This document shows, piece by piece, positions 30,576 through 38,173 of a stretch of DNA of 64,000 nucleotides. The stretch comes from Eleftheria terrae. Its GTDB lineage: Bacteria > Pseudomonadota > Gammaproteobacteria > Burkholderiales > Burkholderiaceae_C. The notes under the pieces are model-generated. The model was not told the origin of the DNA and did not search any database. It saw nothing but the letters and a program-made list of their open reading frames with translations. The translations under genes and the position numbers were made by a program. Numbering within the stretch: the first letter of the stretch is position 1; each line of letters begins with the position of its first letter. The stretch lies in NCBI RefSeq assembly GCF_030419005.1, contig NZ_CP106951.1, positions 1,116,001 through 1,180,000 of the forward strand. The letters are read 5' to 3'.

Positions 30576-31814
30576 TCAAGGCTTGGGCAGGAATACCCAG
30601 AGGCGGCCGTTCTGGCGCGTCTTGGCCGCCACCTCGCCCGCATGCTCGCCGAAGCCCCAGAAAAAGTCGGCCCGGATCGGGCCCTTGATGGCGCCGCCGA
30701 CGTCGTGCGCGAAGACCACCCGCCGGTTCATGACCTGGGCTGACAGCGGCGACGGGAACTCGATGAACATCGGCACGCCCAGCGGCACCGCCTTGGGATC
30801 CACCGCCAGCGAGCGCATCGGCACCACCGGCGCGCCGGAGGCGCCGCGCGGGCCCACCGTGACGTCGGCCACCGGCTCCCAGCGGAAGAACACCACCTGC
30901 GGATTGCTGTAGAGCATCTCCTGCACGCGGGGCGGCGGGCTGCGGCGCGCCCACTGCCGGATCTGCAGCATGCCGGGCGACGCCAGCTCGCCGGTTTCCT
31001 TGAACCAGGTGCTCAACGGCCGATAGGGATGGCCATTGTGGTCGGCATAAGAGAGCCGGATCGCGCTGCCATCGGGCAGCACCACCCGGCCGGAGCCCTG
31101 CACCTCGATGAGGATCACGTCCATCGGGTCGTCCACCCAGACGATCTCGCGTCCGCTCATCGAGCGCAGGCCCTGCGGCGTCGCCATCTGCGAGCGCGAC
31201 CAGTAGGGCACCACCTTGTCGCCCTCGCGCCGGCCGCGCGTCACGCCCTTGCCGGCCTTGGCATCGAGCGGCACCAGGTCCACGGGGCGCGAATACAGCG
31301 GGAAGAAATAGGGGTTGCGCGCCGTGCGCGAGCCGCGCAGCACCGGCTCGTAGTAGCCCGTGATCGGCCCGCTGTCCTCGCCCTGGCGGGATTCGAGACG
31401 ATACGGCTGCAAGGTCTTGAGCAACTGCCGCAGGCCGGCCGCGTCGGTCGGCTTGAGGCGGGCCACCTCCGTACAGACGCTACGCCACTGCGCCGTGCGG
31501 CTGAGGTAGGGGCAGCTCAGCCGGAAGCTCTTGTGCACGTCGTCGAGCGGATCGACGTCGATGTCGGGCAGTTCGCTCCAGGCCACCGGCACCAGCCGGC
31601 CGGCCTCGGTCTGGATCACCTTGGCAGCCGGCTCGGCCTGGGCCGGCGCCGGTGCCGGCCCGGCCGCGGGTGTCTCGCCAGCCGGCCGCTGGCCGCCGGG
31701 CGCAGGGCTTGGCGGGCTGGCACAGCCGGACCACAGAGCGGCCAGCGCGACGGCGCCTGCCAGCAGGGCGTGGCGCCGCGCGGCCTTGCCGGTGGGCTGT
31801 ACGGCGCTTGACAT
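30576..31814 (-). CDS. mltA: Membrane-bound lytic murein transglycosylase A
   Basis: A 412-residue outer-membrane lipoprotein that cleaves peptidoglycan to 1,6-anhydro products. Signal with lipobox SGC at about residue 31, a Pro/Ala linker, then the MltA barrel (GPITGYYEPVLRGSRTA) and the C-terminal 3D domain with VFAHDVGGAIKGPIRADFF containing the catalytic Asp. ATG 31814 follows the upstream stop in TGAGGATG; a GTG at 31820 is an alternative. It ends an operon that includes OmpA-like, PP2C and T6SS genes, an uncommon setting for mltA. Confidence 0.93.
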   Translation of the reverse strand: MSSAVQPTGKAARRHALLAGAVALAALWSGCASPPSPAPGGQRPAGETPAAGPAPAPAQAEPAAKVIQTEAGRLVPVAWSELPDIDVDPLDDVHKSFRLSCPYLSRTAQWRSVCTEVARLKPTDAAGLRQLLKTLQPYRLESRQGEDSGPITGYYEPVLRGSRTARNPYFFPLYSRPVDLVPLDAKAGKGVTRGRREGDKVVPYWSRSQMATPQGLRSMSGREIVWVDDPMDVILIEVQGSGRVVLPDGSAIRLSYADHNGHPYRPLSTWFKETGELASPGMLQIRQWARRSPPPRVQEMLYSNPQVVFFRWEPVADVTVGPRGASGAPVVPMRSLAVDPKAVPLGVPMFIEFPSPLSAQVMNRRVVFAHDVGGAIKGPIRADFFWGFGEHAGEVAAKTRQNGRLWVFLPKP

Positions 31815-31816
31815 CC

Positions 31817-32854
31817 TCACAGCACCGCGATCTCGACGCGCCGGTTGCGAGCCCGGCCGGCGGCGGTGTCGTTGCCCTCGCGCGGCTGGGCATCGCCGCG
31901 TGCGCTGGCGTCCACGCCTTCCGGCTTGGCGCCCAGGCCGACCAGCAGCTGCTTGACGGCGCGGGCCCGCGCCTCGCTAAGCGCCTGGTTGCGGGCACTG
32001 TCGCCTTGCTGGTCGGCATGGCCGACCACGACGATGGGCCTGCCGCCACCGGCCGCTGCCACCAGGGCCTTGAGCTGCTCGCGCTGCGCCGCGGACGGCC
32101 GCGGGGTGCTGCTACCCGTGGCGAAGAACAGCGTCATCGCCGAAGCCTGGGCAGCGGCGGCCGTGGCCGTCGCGGTCGGCGGCGCAGCGGGCGCGGGGAC
32201 CGGGGAGGCTGCCGCGGCAGGAGCCGGAGCGGGAGCCGGGGCCGGCGTGGGCGCAGGCGCAGCCGCGGAACCGGGGACGGCTGCCCCGGACGAGCCCGGA
32301 GCCGCAGCCGGGGCGGAGGCAACCCCCGCTTCCGCCGGCGCCGCGGCCACCACCGTGCCGGCCGGTTCACTGCCCGCGGAGGCGCCTGGGGCGGCCGCAA
32401 CCGCGGTCGACGGTGCGTCCACCCACTCGAAGCTGACCGCCTCAAACCGGCCGGCCGGCGCACTGCCGCTGGCCGGTGCCGACTTCAGCACGATGCGCTC
32501 GGGCGGCAGCGTTTCCATGAACAGGATGCTGGCCGCCTCGGCCCGGGCCCGGCCCAGATCTTCGCCGCCATTGGCCTGCTCGTTGCCATAGGCGCGGCCG
32601 GTGACCTGCAGCACCTTGGTGCTGCCACCTTCGGCCAGCATGCGGTCACGCCAGGCCACGAACTCCGGGCCGGTGACGGCCACCGTCTGGTTGGCTTCGA
32701 ACAGCACCGCCTGGCCGGCCGGCGCCGGTGCTGCGGTGTCCACCGACGGCGCCGGCGGCGCCTCGGCTGCCTTGTCGCCGCAGGCCGCGAGCGCTGCGGC
32801 CAGCGCGACGGCCAGGGCCGCGCGCGCAAGAAGTGGGGAGGTCGGCTGGCTCAT
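31817..32854 (-). CDS. OmpA-family peptidoglycan-binding lipoprotein
   Basis: A 345-residue protein. Lipobox LAAC with Cys25; AGGAG precedes the ATG. Residues about 45-150 form an uncharacterised region with a VTGRAYGNEQAN segment that itself resembles a degenerate OmpA-like fold. A long Pro/Ala tract follows (residues ~165-225). The C-terminal OmpA domain includes VVVGHADQQGDSARNQALSE and the typical ending GRARNRRVEIAVL, which bind diaminopimelate in peptidoglycan. Next to PP2C and mltA, it may anchor or locate the T6SS in the wall; that is inference. Confidence 0.88.
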   Translation of the reverse strand: MSQPTSPLLARAALAVALAAALAACGDKAAEAPPAPSVDTAAPAPAGQAVLFEANQTVAVTGPEFVAWRDRMLAEGGSTKVLQVTGRAYGNEQANGGEDLGRARAEAASILFMETLPPERIVLKSAPASGSAPAGRFEAVSFEWVDAPSTAVAAAPGASAGSEPAGTVVAAAPAEAGVASAPAAAPGSSGAAVPGSAAAPAPTPAPAPAPAPAAAASPVPAPAAPPTATATAAAAQASAMTLFFATGSSTPRPSAAQREQLKALVAAAGGGRPIVVVGHADQQGDSARNQALSEARARAVKQLLVGLGAKPEGVDASARGDAQPREGNDTAAGRARNRRVEIAVL

Positions 32855-32896
32855 GGTTGCTCCTGCATGTTGTTGTCGGGGCGGCCGGCAGCCGCG

Positions 32897-33724
32897 TCAG
32901 GCATCGTCGCCGCTGCCATAGGGCTCGAGGCGGGCGATCACGGTGGTTTCGGGGTCCATGCCGTCGAACGCTTCGGCATCGCTGCCGCCGTCGAACAGCG
33001 CCAGCAGGGCCGTGAAGTTGTCGCGCGTCTGCGGGGCCCGCTGGTCCACCCAGCGCTCGAAGCAGGCCAGGGCCTGGTCGCCGTCGGTGCCCAGGCGCAG
33101 CACTTCCTGCATCTCCTGTTCGTGCACGTACTCCCAGATGCCGTCGGTGCACAGCAGCAGCGCATCACCGCCCTGCCCGCCCTGCGCCAGCTCGTAGACA
33201 TACGGCTCGATGCCGCCGGCACTGCCGAGCGAGCTGGTGAGCACGCTGCGCTCCTTGCGCTGGCGCAGGTCACCCGGGGCGATCATGCCGGCCTCCACCA
33301 TCTGCTGCACCAGGCTGTGGTCGCGCGTCTGCAGCTGCAATTCGCCGCGGCGGAACCAGTAGGCGCGCGAATCACCGACATTGCCGAACACCGCCCGCCC
33401 GCTCGGCAGGTCCACCAGGGCCAGGATCACGGTGGAGCGCATGTCGGGGAACTGGGCGAACTTGCTCTGGCCGGCCAGCACCACCTGCTGCGCATGCTGG
33501 ATCAGCGCATTGGCCGCCTCCATCGAGCAGGCCGGCCGCAGCGAGTGCTGCTCCAGGATGGACCGCACCACCAGCTTGGATGCCAGATCGCCGCCGCCAT
33601 GGCCGCCGGCGCCGTCGGCCACGACCAGGCAGGCCACGTCCTGCGAGATTCGCAATCCGTAGGCATCCTCCTGGTAGGAGCGCCCACCCTGGCTGTGCAG
33701 AAGGTGGGCGTGCAACTCGAGCAT
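32897..33724 (-). CDS. PP2C-type Ser/Thr phosphatase (PppA/Stp-like, T6SS-linked)
   Basis: A 275-residue metal-dependent phosphatase. Metal-binding motifs appear in order: RSYQEDAYG, VADGAGGHGGGDLAS near residue 40, LLCTDGIWEY near 185 and DNFTALLALFDG near 245. In T6SS loci such phosphatases (PppA) reverse phosphorylation of FHA proteins by the kinase PpkA. tagH lies directly upstream, but no PpkA kinase is seen in this window. ATG 33724 is used; a GTG at 33736 would overlap the tagH stop by 4 bp. Confidence 0.9.
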   Translation of the reverse strand: MLELHAHLLHSQGGRSYQEDAYGLRISQDVACLVVADGAGGHGGGDLASKLVVRSILEQHSLRPACSMEAANALIQHAQQVVLAGQSKFAQFPDMRSTVILALVDLPSGRAVFGNVGDSRAYWFRRGELQLQTRDHSLVQQMVEAGMIAPGDLRQRKERSVLTSSLGSAGGIEPYVYELAQGGQGGDALLLCTDGIWEYVHEQEMQEVLRLGTDGDQALACFERWVDQRAPQTRDNFTALLALFDGGSDAEAFDGMDPETTVIARLEPYGSGDDA

Positions 33725-33732
33725 GGTGCCGT

Positions 33733-35802
33733 TCACTCTTGGGGCATGTCGCGCCGCAGCGCCTCGACGTGCTCTTCATAGGCCTTCAGGAAGGCCTGGC
33801 CGAACAAGGCGTGGAAGTCGTCTTCCGCCTCGCGGGCGATTTCCTTGTACAGCTCGGTGAACAGGTCCCACAGCCGGGCCTTGCGGGCCGCCGGAATGAT
33901 GGACTCCACCAAGCCGCCCTTGCTCAGCCGCCCTTCCAGGCGCTGCGGCTCGAAGCGCTCGATCACCCCTTCGAGCGCCGCCTTGGTACCGGCCATGAAG
34001 CCGAACTGGTGCGAGCGCAGGTCGTAGTACGCGTCGCGCATCGCGGTGATGGGCGGCATGAAGGCCGGGTTGAGCCGGCCGGACACCAGGTAGAGCATCG
34101 CCGTCTTCGCATCCGGCGAGAACTTCAGCGGGTTGTTGTTGCGCTCCATGATCATGGTGGCGCTGGCCTTCACCTCCCGCTTGGTGACCGCCCGTGCGTT
34201 GAGCAGGTCCACCGTGCCCTGCACTGCCTCGCGCACCAGGCCGCCCATGCGGAACATGAATTCCTCGGTGACGCCATCCGGCAGGTTCAGCGGGCTGCCA
34301 AGGCCTTCGCAGAAGGCGGTCATCAGCGCGTCGACCGACACCTGGCCGGCGACCGGCGGTGCGCCAGCGGCCGCTGCCGGCGCCATGGCGGCCGCCGGGC
34401 TCGCCGGTGGCGAGGGCGGCAGGGGCGCGGTATGCGCCGGCTGGGCCACGCGGAACTGGCCGGTGGCGCCCTTGTTGGGATCGAGCGGGCCGACTGACGC
34501 CAGCAGGTCGTCGATCGCCTTTGCCGACACGCCGCCGGTGCGGGTGGCCCCCGGCGGGCCGGAGGACAGCGTCGGCATCGGCACCGGGGCCGAAGGGACC
34601 GGCATGGGCGTGGGCGCGGTGCGCGGCGCAGGCGCCGCCTGCGGCAGCGCGAAGGCCGAGTGCACGGCGGGCGTCTGGTCGGCATGCGCGGGGCCGGCGC
34701 CAGCGCTGCTCGACGGGCCGCCGAACAAGGCGAGCGGGTCATCCACCGGCTGCGCGGACGGGTTGCCCGCGCCGGCCGGAGCCCCCAGCACGTCGAGCGG
34801 GTTGGCCGGCGCGGCGCCGAGGCCGAACAGCTCGTCGATCGAGGCCGACTTCTCGACTGCCGGGCCGATCAGGTCGTCATGGCCGGCCCTTGAATCGAAG
34901 GGAATGGGTGGCGGTATGCGACGCGCGCCCGAGCTGAGCGGGTTGAAGCCACCGGTGCTGGTGTGCGAAGCCGGCGGCGGCATGCGCGACAGGCTGGCGA
35001 AGGGATCGAAGTCGTCCGGAATGGCGGAACCGGTGGGGCGAGCCGCCGGCGCGGGAGCACTCGGCGGCAGGCCGAAGGGATCGACCGGCGGCCGTGCCGC
35101 CGCAGGCGCCGCGGGCGTCGGGCCCAGCAAGTCGGCAAACGGATCGGACATGGCCGGCGTCGGCGCACCGAAAGGTGCCGGTGCGGCCGGTGTCGCGGCA
35201 AAGGGCGCCGGCGCGGTAGGAGCCCCCCCCAGCGGAGCCAGGGCCGTCGGCGCTCCGCTGAAAGGCGCTGGCGCGGTGGGTGCGGCCGAGAACGGCGACC
35301 CCGCGGCCGCCTCGCCCAAAGGCGCCGGCGGCACGGCCGGGGCTGGCGGTGGGATCGCGAAGGGATCGAAGGGCGGCAGCGCGGCCGGCCGTTGCACCGG
35401 CGGCGGCACCACGGCCGGAGCAGCCGAAGGCCGCGCGGCCAGCGCCTCGTTGACGAGCGTGCCCTGGGGATCGAAGCCGCGGGCGCTGCTGGCAGGCGAC
35501 TCGACCACCAGCACGTAGGGCCCGATGCGCAACTCGTCGCCGGCCACCAGCGGCACCGACTGGCCGCTGCCCACCGGCACCCGGTTGCGCAGGGTCGGAT
35601 TGGCGCCCTTGTCCACCAACACATAGTGGCCGCCCTGCATCAGCACCTGCGCCTGCTGCCGCGAAATTGTCTTGGCATCGTCCGGCAGCACCAGGGTGTT
35701 GCCTTCGTTGCGACCGATGGTCCCGCCGGCCGGCCCGAACTGGGCAGCCATGGCCGAAGCCGGCGCTTGGCCGGCAACACTCACAACTCGAATCTGGAGC
35801 AT
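33733..35802 (-). CDS. tagH: T6SS-associated FHA domain protein TagH
   Basis: A 689-residue protein. ATG 35802 begins MLQIRVVSVAGQAP. An FHA domain spans about residues 25-105 (GTIGRNEGNTLVLPDDAKTI then SRQQAQVLM), which reads phosphothreonine. A very long Ala/Pro linker (about 115-500) follows, with several degenerate PTAPAPF units. The C-terminal TagH domain from about 510 carries AFCEGLGSPLNLPDG and ends in a helix KAYEEHVEALRRDM. FHA proteins act in the threonine-phosphorylation switch of T6SS assembly. The frame is open to 35982, but that upstream part is not protein-like. Confidence 0.9.
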   Translation of the reverse strand: MLQIRVVSVAGQAPASAMAAQFGPAGGTIGRNEGNTLVLPDDAKTISRQQAQVLMQGGHYVLVDKGANPTLRNRVPVGSGQSVPLVAGDELRIGPYVLVVESPASSARGFDPQGTLVNEALAARPSAAPAVVPPPVQRPAALPPFDPFAIPPPAPAVPPAPLGEAAAGSPFSAAPTAPAPFSGAPTALAPLGGAPTAPAPFAATPAAPAPFGAPTPAMSDPFADLLGPTPAAPAAARPPVDPFGLPPSAPAPAARPTGSAIPDDFDPFASLSRMPPPASHTSTGGFNPLSSGARRIPPPIPFDSRAGHDDLIGPAVEKSASIDELFGLGAAPANPLDVLGAPAGAGNPSAQPVDDPLALFGGPSSSAGAGPAHADQTPAVHSAFALPQAAPAPRTAPTPMPVPSAPVPMPTLSSGPPGATRTGGVSAKAIDDLLASVGPLDPNKGATGQFRVAQPAHTAPLPPSPPASPAAAMAPAAAAGAPPVAGQVSVDALMTAFCEGLGSPLNLPDGVTEEFMFRMGGLVREAVQGTVDLLNARAVTKREVKASATMIMERNNNPLKFSPDAKTAMLYLVSGRLNPAFMPPITAMRDAYYDLRSHQFGFMAGTKAALEGVIERFEPQRLEGRLSKGGLVESIIPAARKARLWDLFTELYKEIAREAEDDFHALFGQAFLKAYEEHVEALRRDMPQE

Positions 35803-35991
35803 GGTTGGAATTTCGCTCGTCTGGGTGAACCCGCGTGAACCCCGTGCGGGAAGCTTCGGCTCTCGGGGGGGCACCATGCCTGACCCCCGCGGGCGCAGGT
35901 GGATGCCGAGGCTATCGAAGCGCTCCGGCAGGCGCAAGGCGTCCCCCCTAACTTGAGGTCGCCCGCCCCCCTTGGCGAGCACGCCCCGTGC
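35803..35991 (-). promoter_or_regulatory. Gap upstream of tagH with GTTAGGG motif
   Basis: A 189-bp non-coding gap inside an otherwise packed operon. On the minus strand AGTTAGGGGGGAC begins at 35952, about 140 bp before the tagH start. No strong sigma-70 boxes are seen. It may carry an internal promoter separating the spike module from the tagH-mltA part. Confidence 0.35.
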
Positions 35992-36381
35992 TCAGGGCGC
36001 CAGCAGCAGGACCTTGACCTGGCTCGGTGCAACCCGCATGCCGGGGGCATTGGTGCTGTTCTGCAGCGAGGCGCTGGTGAGCCGGGTGGCCGGCATGCCG
36101 CCGAACAGCACGGTGAAGGCGGCCGTCAGGTGGCGGCTCGGGCCCATCACCATGCCGGAGGCCACGCCGAGTGCGACGCCGGCGTTGTCACCGTTGGTCA
36201 TCGGGATGGTGGTGCCCAGGTTGTGGGCCGGCGCGCAGCCGACGAGCAGGTTGTAGGCAGCGCCTACCGCCATCGGAGAGGCGGCGATGTTGGGATACGG
36301 CACCGGCACCGGCACCGGCGGCGTCAGGCAGACATCGGGAAACGCCATGTCGATGCCGCCCATCTGGCAATTCGCAAACAT
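35992..36381 (-). CDS. PAAR-like DUF4150 protein
   Basis: A 129-residue protein resembling the DUF4150/PAAR-like family. Segments such as DVCLTPPVPVPVPYPNIAAS and TNGDNAGVALGVASGMVMGP follow the family pattern. PAAR-like proteins cap the VgrG spike and often carry toxin domains at the C-terminus. Here no extension is present, so it is a bare tip. It starts 18 bp after the DUF3540 stop. It belongs to the vgrG-DUF2169-DUF3540 block. Confidence 0.88.
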   Translation of the reverse strand: MFANCQMGGIDMAFPDVCLTPPVPVPVPYPNIAASPMAVGAAYNLLVGCAPAHNLGTTIPMTNGDNAGVALGVASGMVMGPSRHLTAAFTVLFGGMPATRLTSASLQNSTNAPGMRVAPSQVKVLLLAP

Positions 36382-36399
36382 CTTCGTTGCTCCCCTTGC

Positions 36400-37065
36400 T
36401 CAGCCGACCTGGATCTGCTTGCCGTCGATCTTGACCAGCTCGCTGCTCTTCACCACGGCATGCCGGGCGTGCACGTTCAGCATCTCCCGGGCTTTCAGGT
36501 CGAGGTGGCCGACGCGGGCCGATTCCAGCTCATCGACCTGGCGGTGGAAGCCCTTGGCCTGCAACGTGTGGGTCTGGCTGACCTGGCGCAGCGCGCGGGC
36601 GGCGGTCTCCAGCGTGTCGGCCACCCAGTGGGCAGCGCGGCTGAGAATGTTGAGCTTGTCTGCCGCGATCTCGACCTCGCGGCCTTCCAGCCGGAGCTGC
36701 GGCGCGGCAAGTTGGGCGGCGTCGCGCGCCTGCACATCGAGCCGGCCCTGCACCTCCAGGCGCAGATCGCCCTCGGTCTGCAGTACCAGCGGCTCCTGCG
36801 ACGCACGTGCAAGCACCGCCAGGACATACAAGTCGCTGTCGTCCGAGGCGAGCAGCACCCGGTCGCCGCAGGCCGGCAGGGCGAGGCAGGAGGCCGCCAG
36901 CCGGGCCCGGCGCAGGCCGGCCGCCGTGGAGACGGTGAGCACACGGGCGCTCTCGGCCGAGACACGCTCCACCTCGCCCACATGCTGGATGACGCCCTGC
37001 GTCAGGCCGGTGGTGGCCGCGGGGGCCGGCTGTCGTTCTTGCTGATCTTGCTGCTGCACTTGCAT
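36400..37065 (-). CDS. DUF3540 domain protein
   Basis: A 221-residue protein from ATG 37065 (MQVQQQDQQERQ). The middle reads like a VgrG-type OB/beta region (GDRVLLASDDSDLYVLAVLA) and a needle-like repeat (LRLEVQGRLDVQARDAAQLA). The C-terminus DLKAREMLNVHARHAVVKSS also resembles beta-helical repeats. DUF3540 proteins occur almost only beside DUF2169 and DUF4150 genes in T6SS islands and may extend or adapt the spike. The function is not established. An ATG at 37128 would overlap no gene's start but lacks a ribosome site. Confidence 0.82.
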   Translation of the reverse strand: MQVQQQDQQERQPAPAATTGLTQGVIQHVGEVERVSAESARVLTVSTAAGLRRARLAASCLALPACGDRVLLASDDSDLYVLAVLARASQEPLVLQTEGDLRLEVQGRLDVQARDAAQLAAPQLRLEGREVEIAADKLNILSRAAHWVADTLETAARALRQVSQTHTLQAKGFHRQVDELESARVGHLDLKAREMLNVHARHAVVKSSELVKIDGKQIQVG

Positions 37066-37103
37066 CACATCCTCGTGCGGTCGGTGGGCGGGCGGGCCAG
37101 GGT

Positions 37104-38162
37104 TCAGGTGCGGGCCGGAGGCGTCCATGCCTCGGCCTTCACGGTGTCGGGGTCGTCGGGGGCGGCCAGCGAGCGGTCCAGGCCGCCGCTGCCTTCGGCC
37201 TGCAAGCCGCGCAGGCCGGTGCGGAACAGGTCGGCGCGCTCGAAGCGGCTGCCGTCCACGCGGGCATGGGCCAGGTCGGCATAGCGCAGGACGGCGCCGC
37301 GGAAGTCGCACTGCTCGAAGACGGCGCGCTGCAGCACCGATTCTTCCAGCACCGCGCCGGCGAAGCTGGCGGCGCGCGCCTGCGCGCCGGTCCAGACGGT
37401 CTGCCTGAGCAGCGCGCCGGTGAAATCGGCCTGCTGCAGCCGCGCTTCGAGCCACAGGGTCTGGGGCGCGCGGGCCTGCCGGAAGCTCGCGCCATCCAGC
37501 ACGGCGCCCTTGAAGTTGCTGTTGGCCAGCTCAGCGCCGCTGAAGTCGCAGCCGCTCAGCTCGGCTTCCATGAACTGGGTACGCAGCCAGCTGGCGCCGG
37601 CGAAGCGCTGGCCGGTGAGCTTGCATTCGGTGAAGACGCATTTGTCGCCGCGTGGCGCGCTGCCGAACCGGGCTGCCGACAGGTCAGCCTGGTAGAACAC
37701 GGTGGCGAGCAGATGCGCGGCATCCAGGTTGGCGTCGCCAAAGGCGCATTCGATGAAGGAGACCTGCTCGAGCTGCGCCTGGCCAAAATCCGAGCCCTGC
37801 AGCTGACATTTGACCAGGCTGCCGAATTCCAGGTCGGCCTGCTGCCACTGTGAGCGGTGCGCCACGCATTCGTTGAAGGTAACTCCGGGCGCGAACAGCT
37901 GGCGCAGTGAGGTGTCCTTCAGCCCGCAGGCCTGCAAGGTGGCCAGCTGCAGGCTGGCGCCGTCCAGGCAAGCCCCCGCGAAGTTGCATTCGATGAAGGT
38001 AGCTTCCCGCAACACCGCTTGCGAGAGGTCGCAGCCCGAGAAATCGACCCGCTGGAACACGCCGCCGGTGAAATTCACACCCTTCAAAGGCAGGCCCTGC
38101 ATCTGCAGCTCCGACAGCGGCTGCAGATCGGCGATCTGTTCAAGGATCTGGTTCAGCTCCAT
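37104..38162 (-). CDS. Pentapeptide repeat protein
   Basis: A 352-residue protein made almost entirely of A(D/N)LxX repeats, for example VDFSGCDLSQAVLREATFIE and SGCDFSGAELANSNFKGAVL, which should fold as a right-handed quadrilateral beta-helix. Starts at ATG 38162 behind AGGAGAACC. The neighbouring upstream gene has a similar repeat array at its C-terminus, so the pair may have arisen by duplication. The role in T6SS is unknown; a chaperone or adaptor role with DUF2169 is plausible. Confidence 0.88.
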   Translation of the reverse strand: MELNQILEQIADLQPLSELQMQGLPLKGVNFTGGVFQRVDFSGCDLSQAVLREATFIECNFAGACLDGASLQLATLQACGLKDTSLRQLFAPGVTFNECVAHRSQWQQADLEFGSLVKCQLQGSDFGQAQLEQVSFIECAFGDANLDAAHLLATVFYQADLSAARFGSAPRGDKCVFTECKLTGQRFAGASWLRTQFMEAELSGCDFSGAELANSNFKGAVLDGASFRQARAPQTLWLEARLQQADFTGALLRQTVWTGAQARAASFAGAVLEESVLQRAVFEQCDFRGAVLRYADLAHARVDGSRFERADLFRTGLRGLQAEGSGGLDRSLAAPDDPDTVKAEAWTPPART

Positions 38163-38173
38163 CCTGGTTCTCC

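Noticed and set aside
26942..30643. A 1233-codon open frame on the minus strand opposite the response regulator and kinase
   Set aside because: It is antisense to two well-recognised proteins, has biased low-complexity composition (His, Arg, Gln, Gly), and spans an intergenic gap; typical of GC-rich shadow frames.
34900..35400. Repeated short units that could suggest a CRISPR or satellite
   Set aside because: They are degenerate codon repeats for PTAPAPF-like peptides within the tagH linker, in frame and without spacers.
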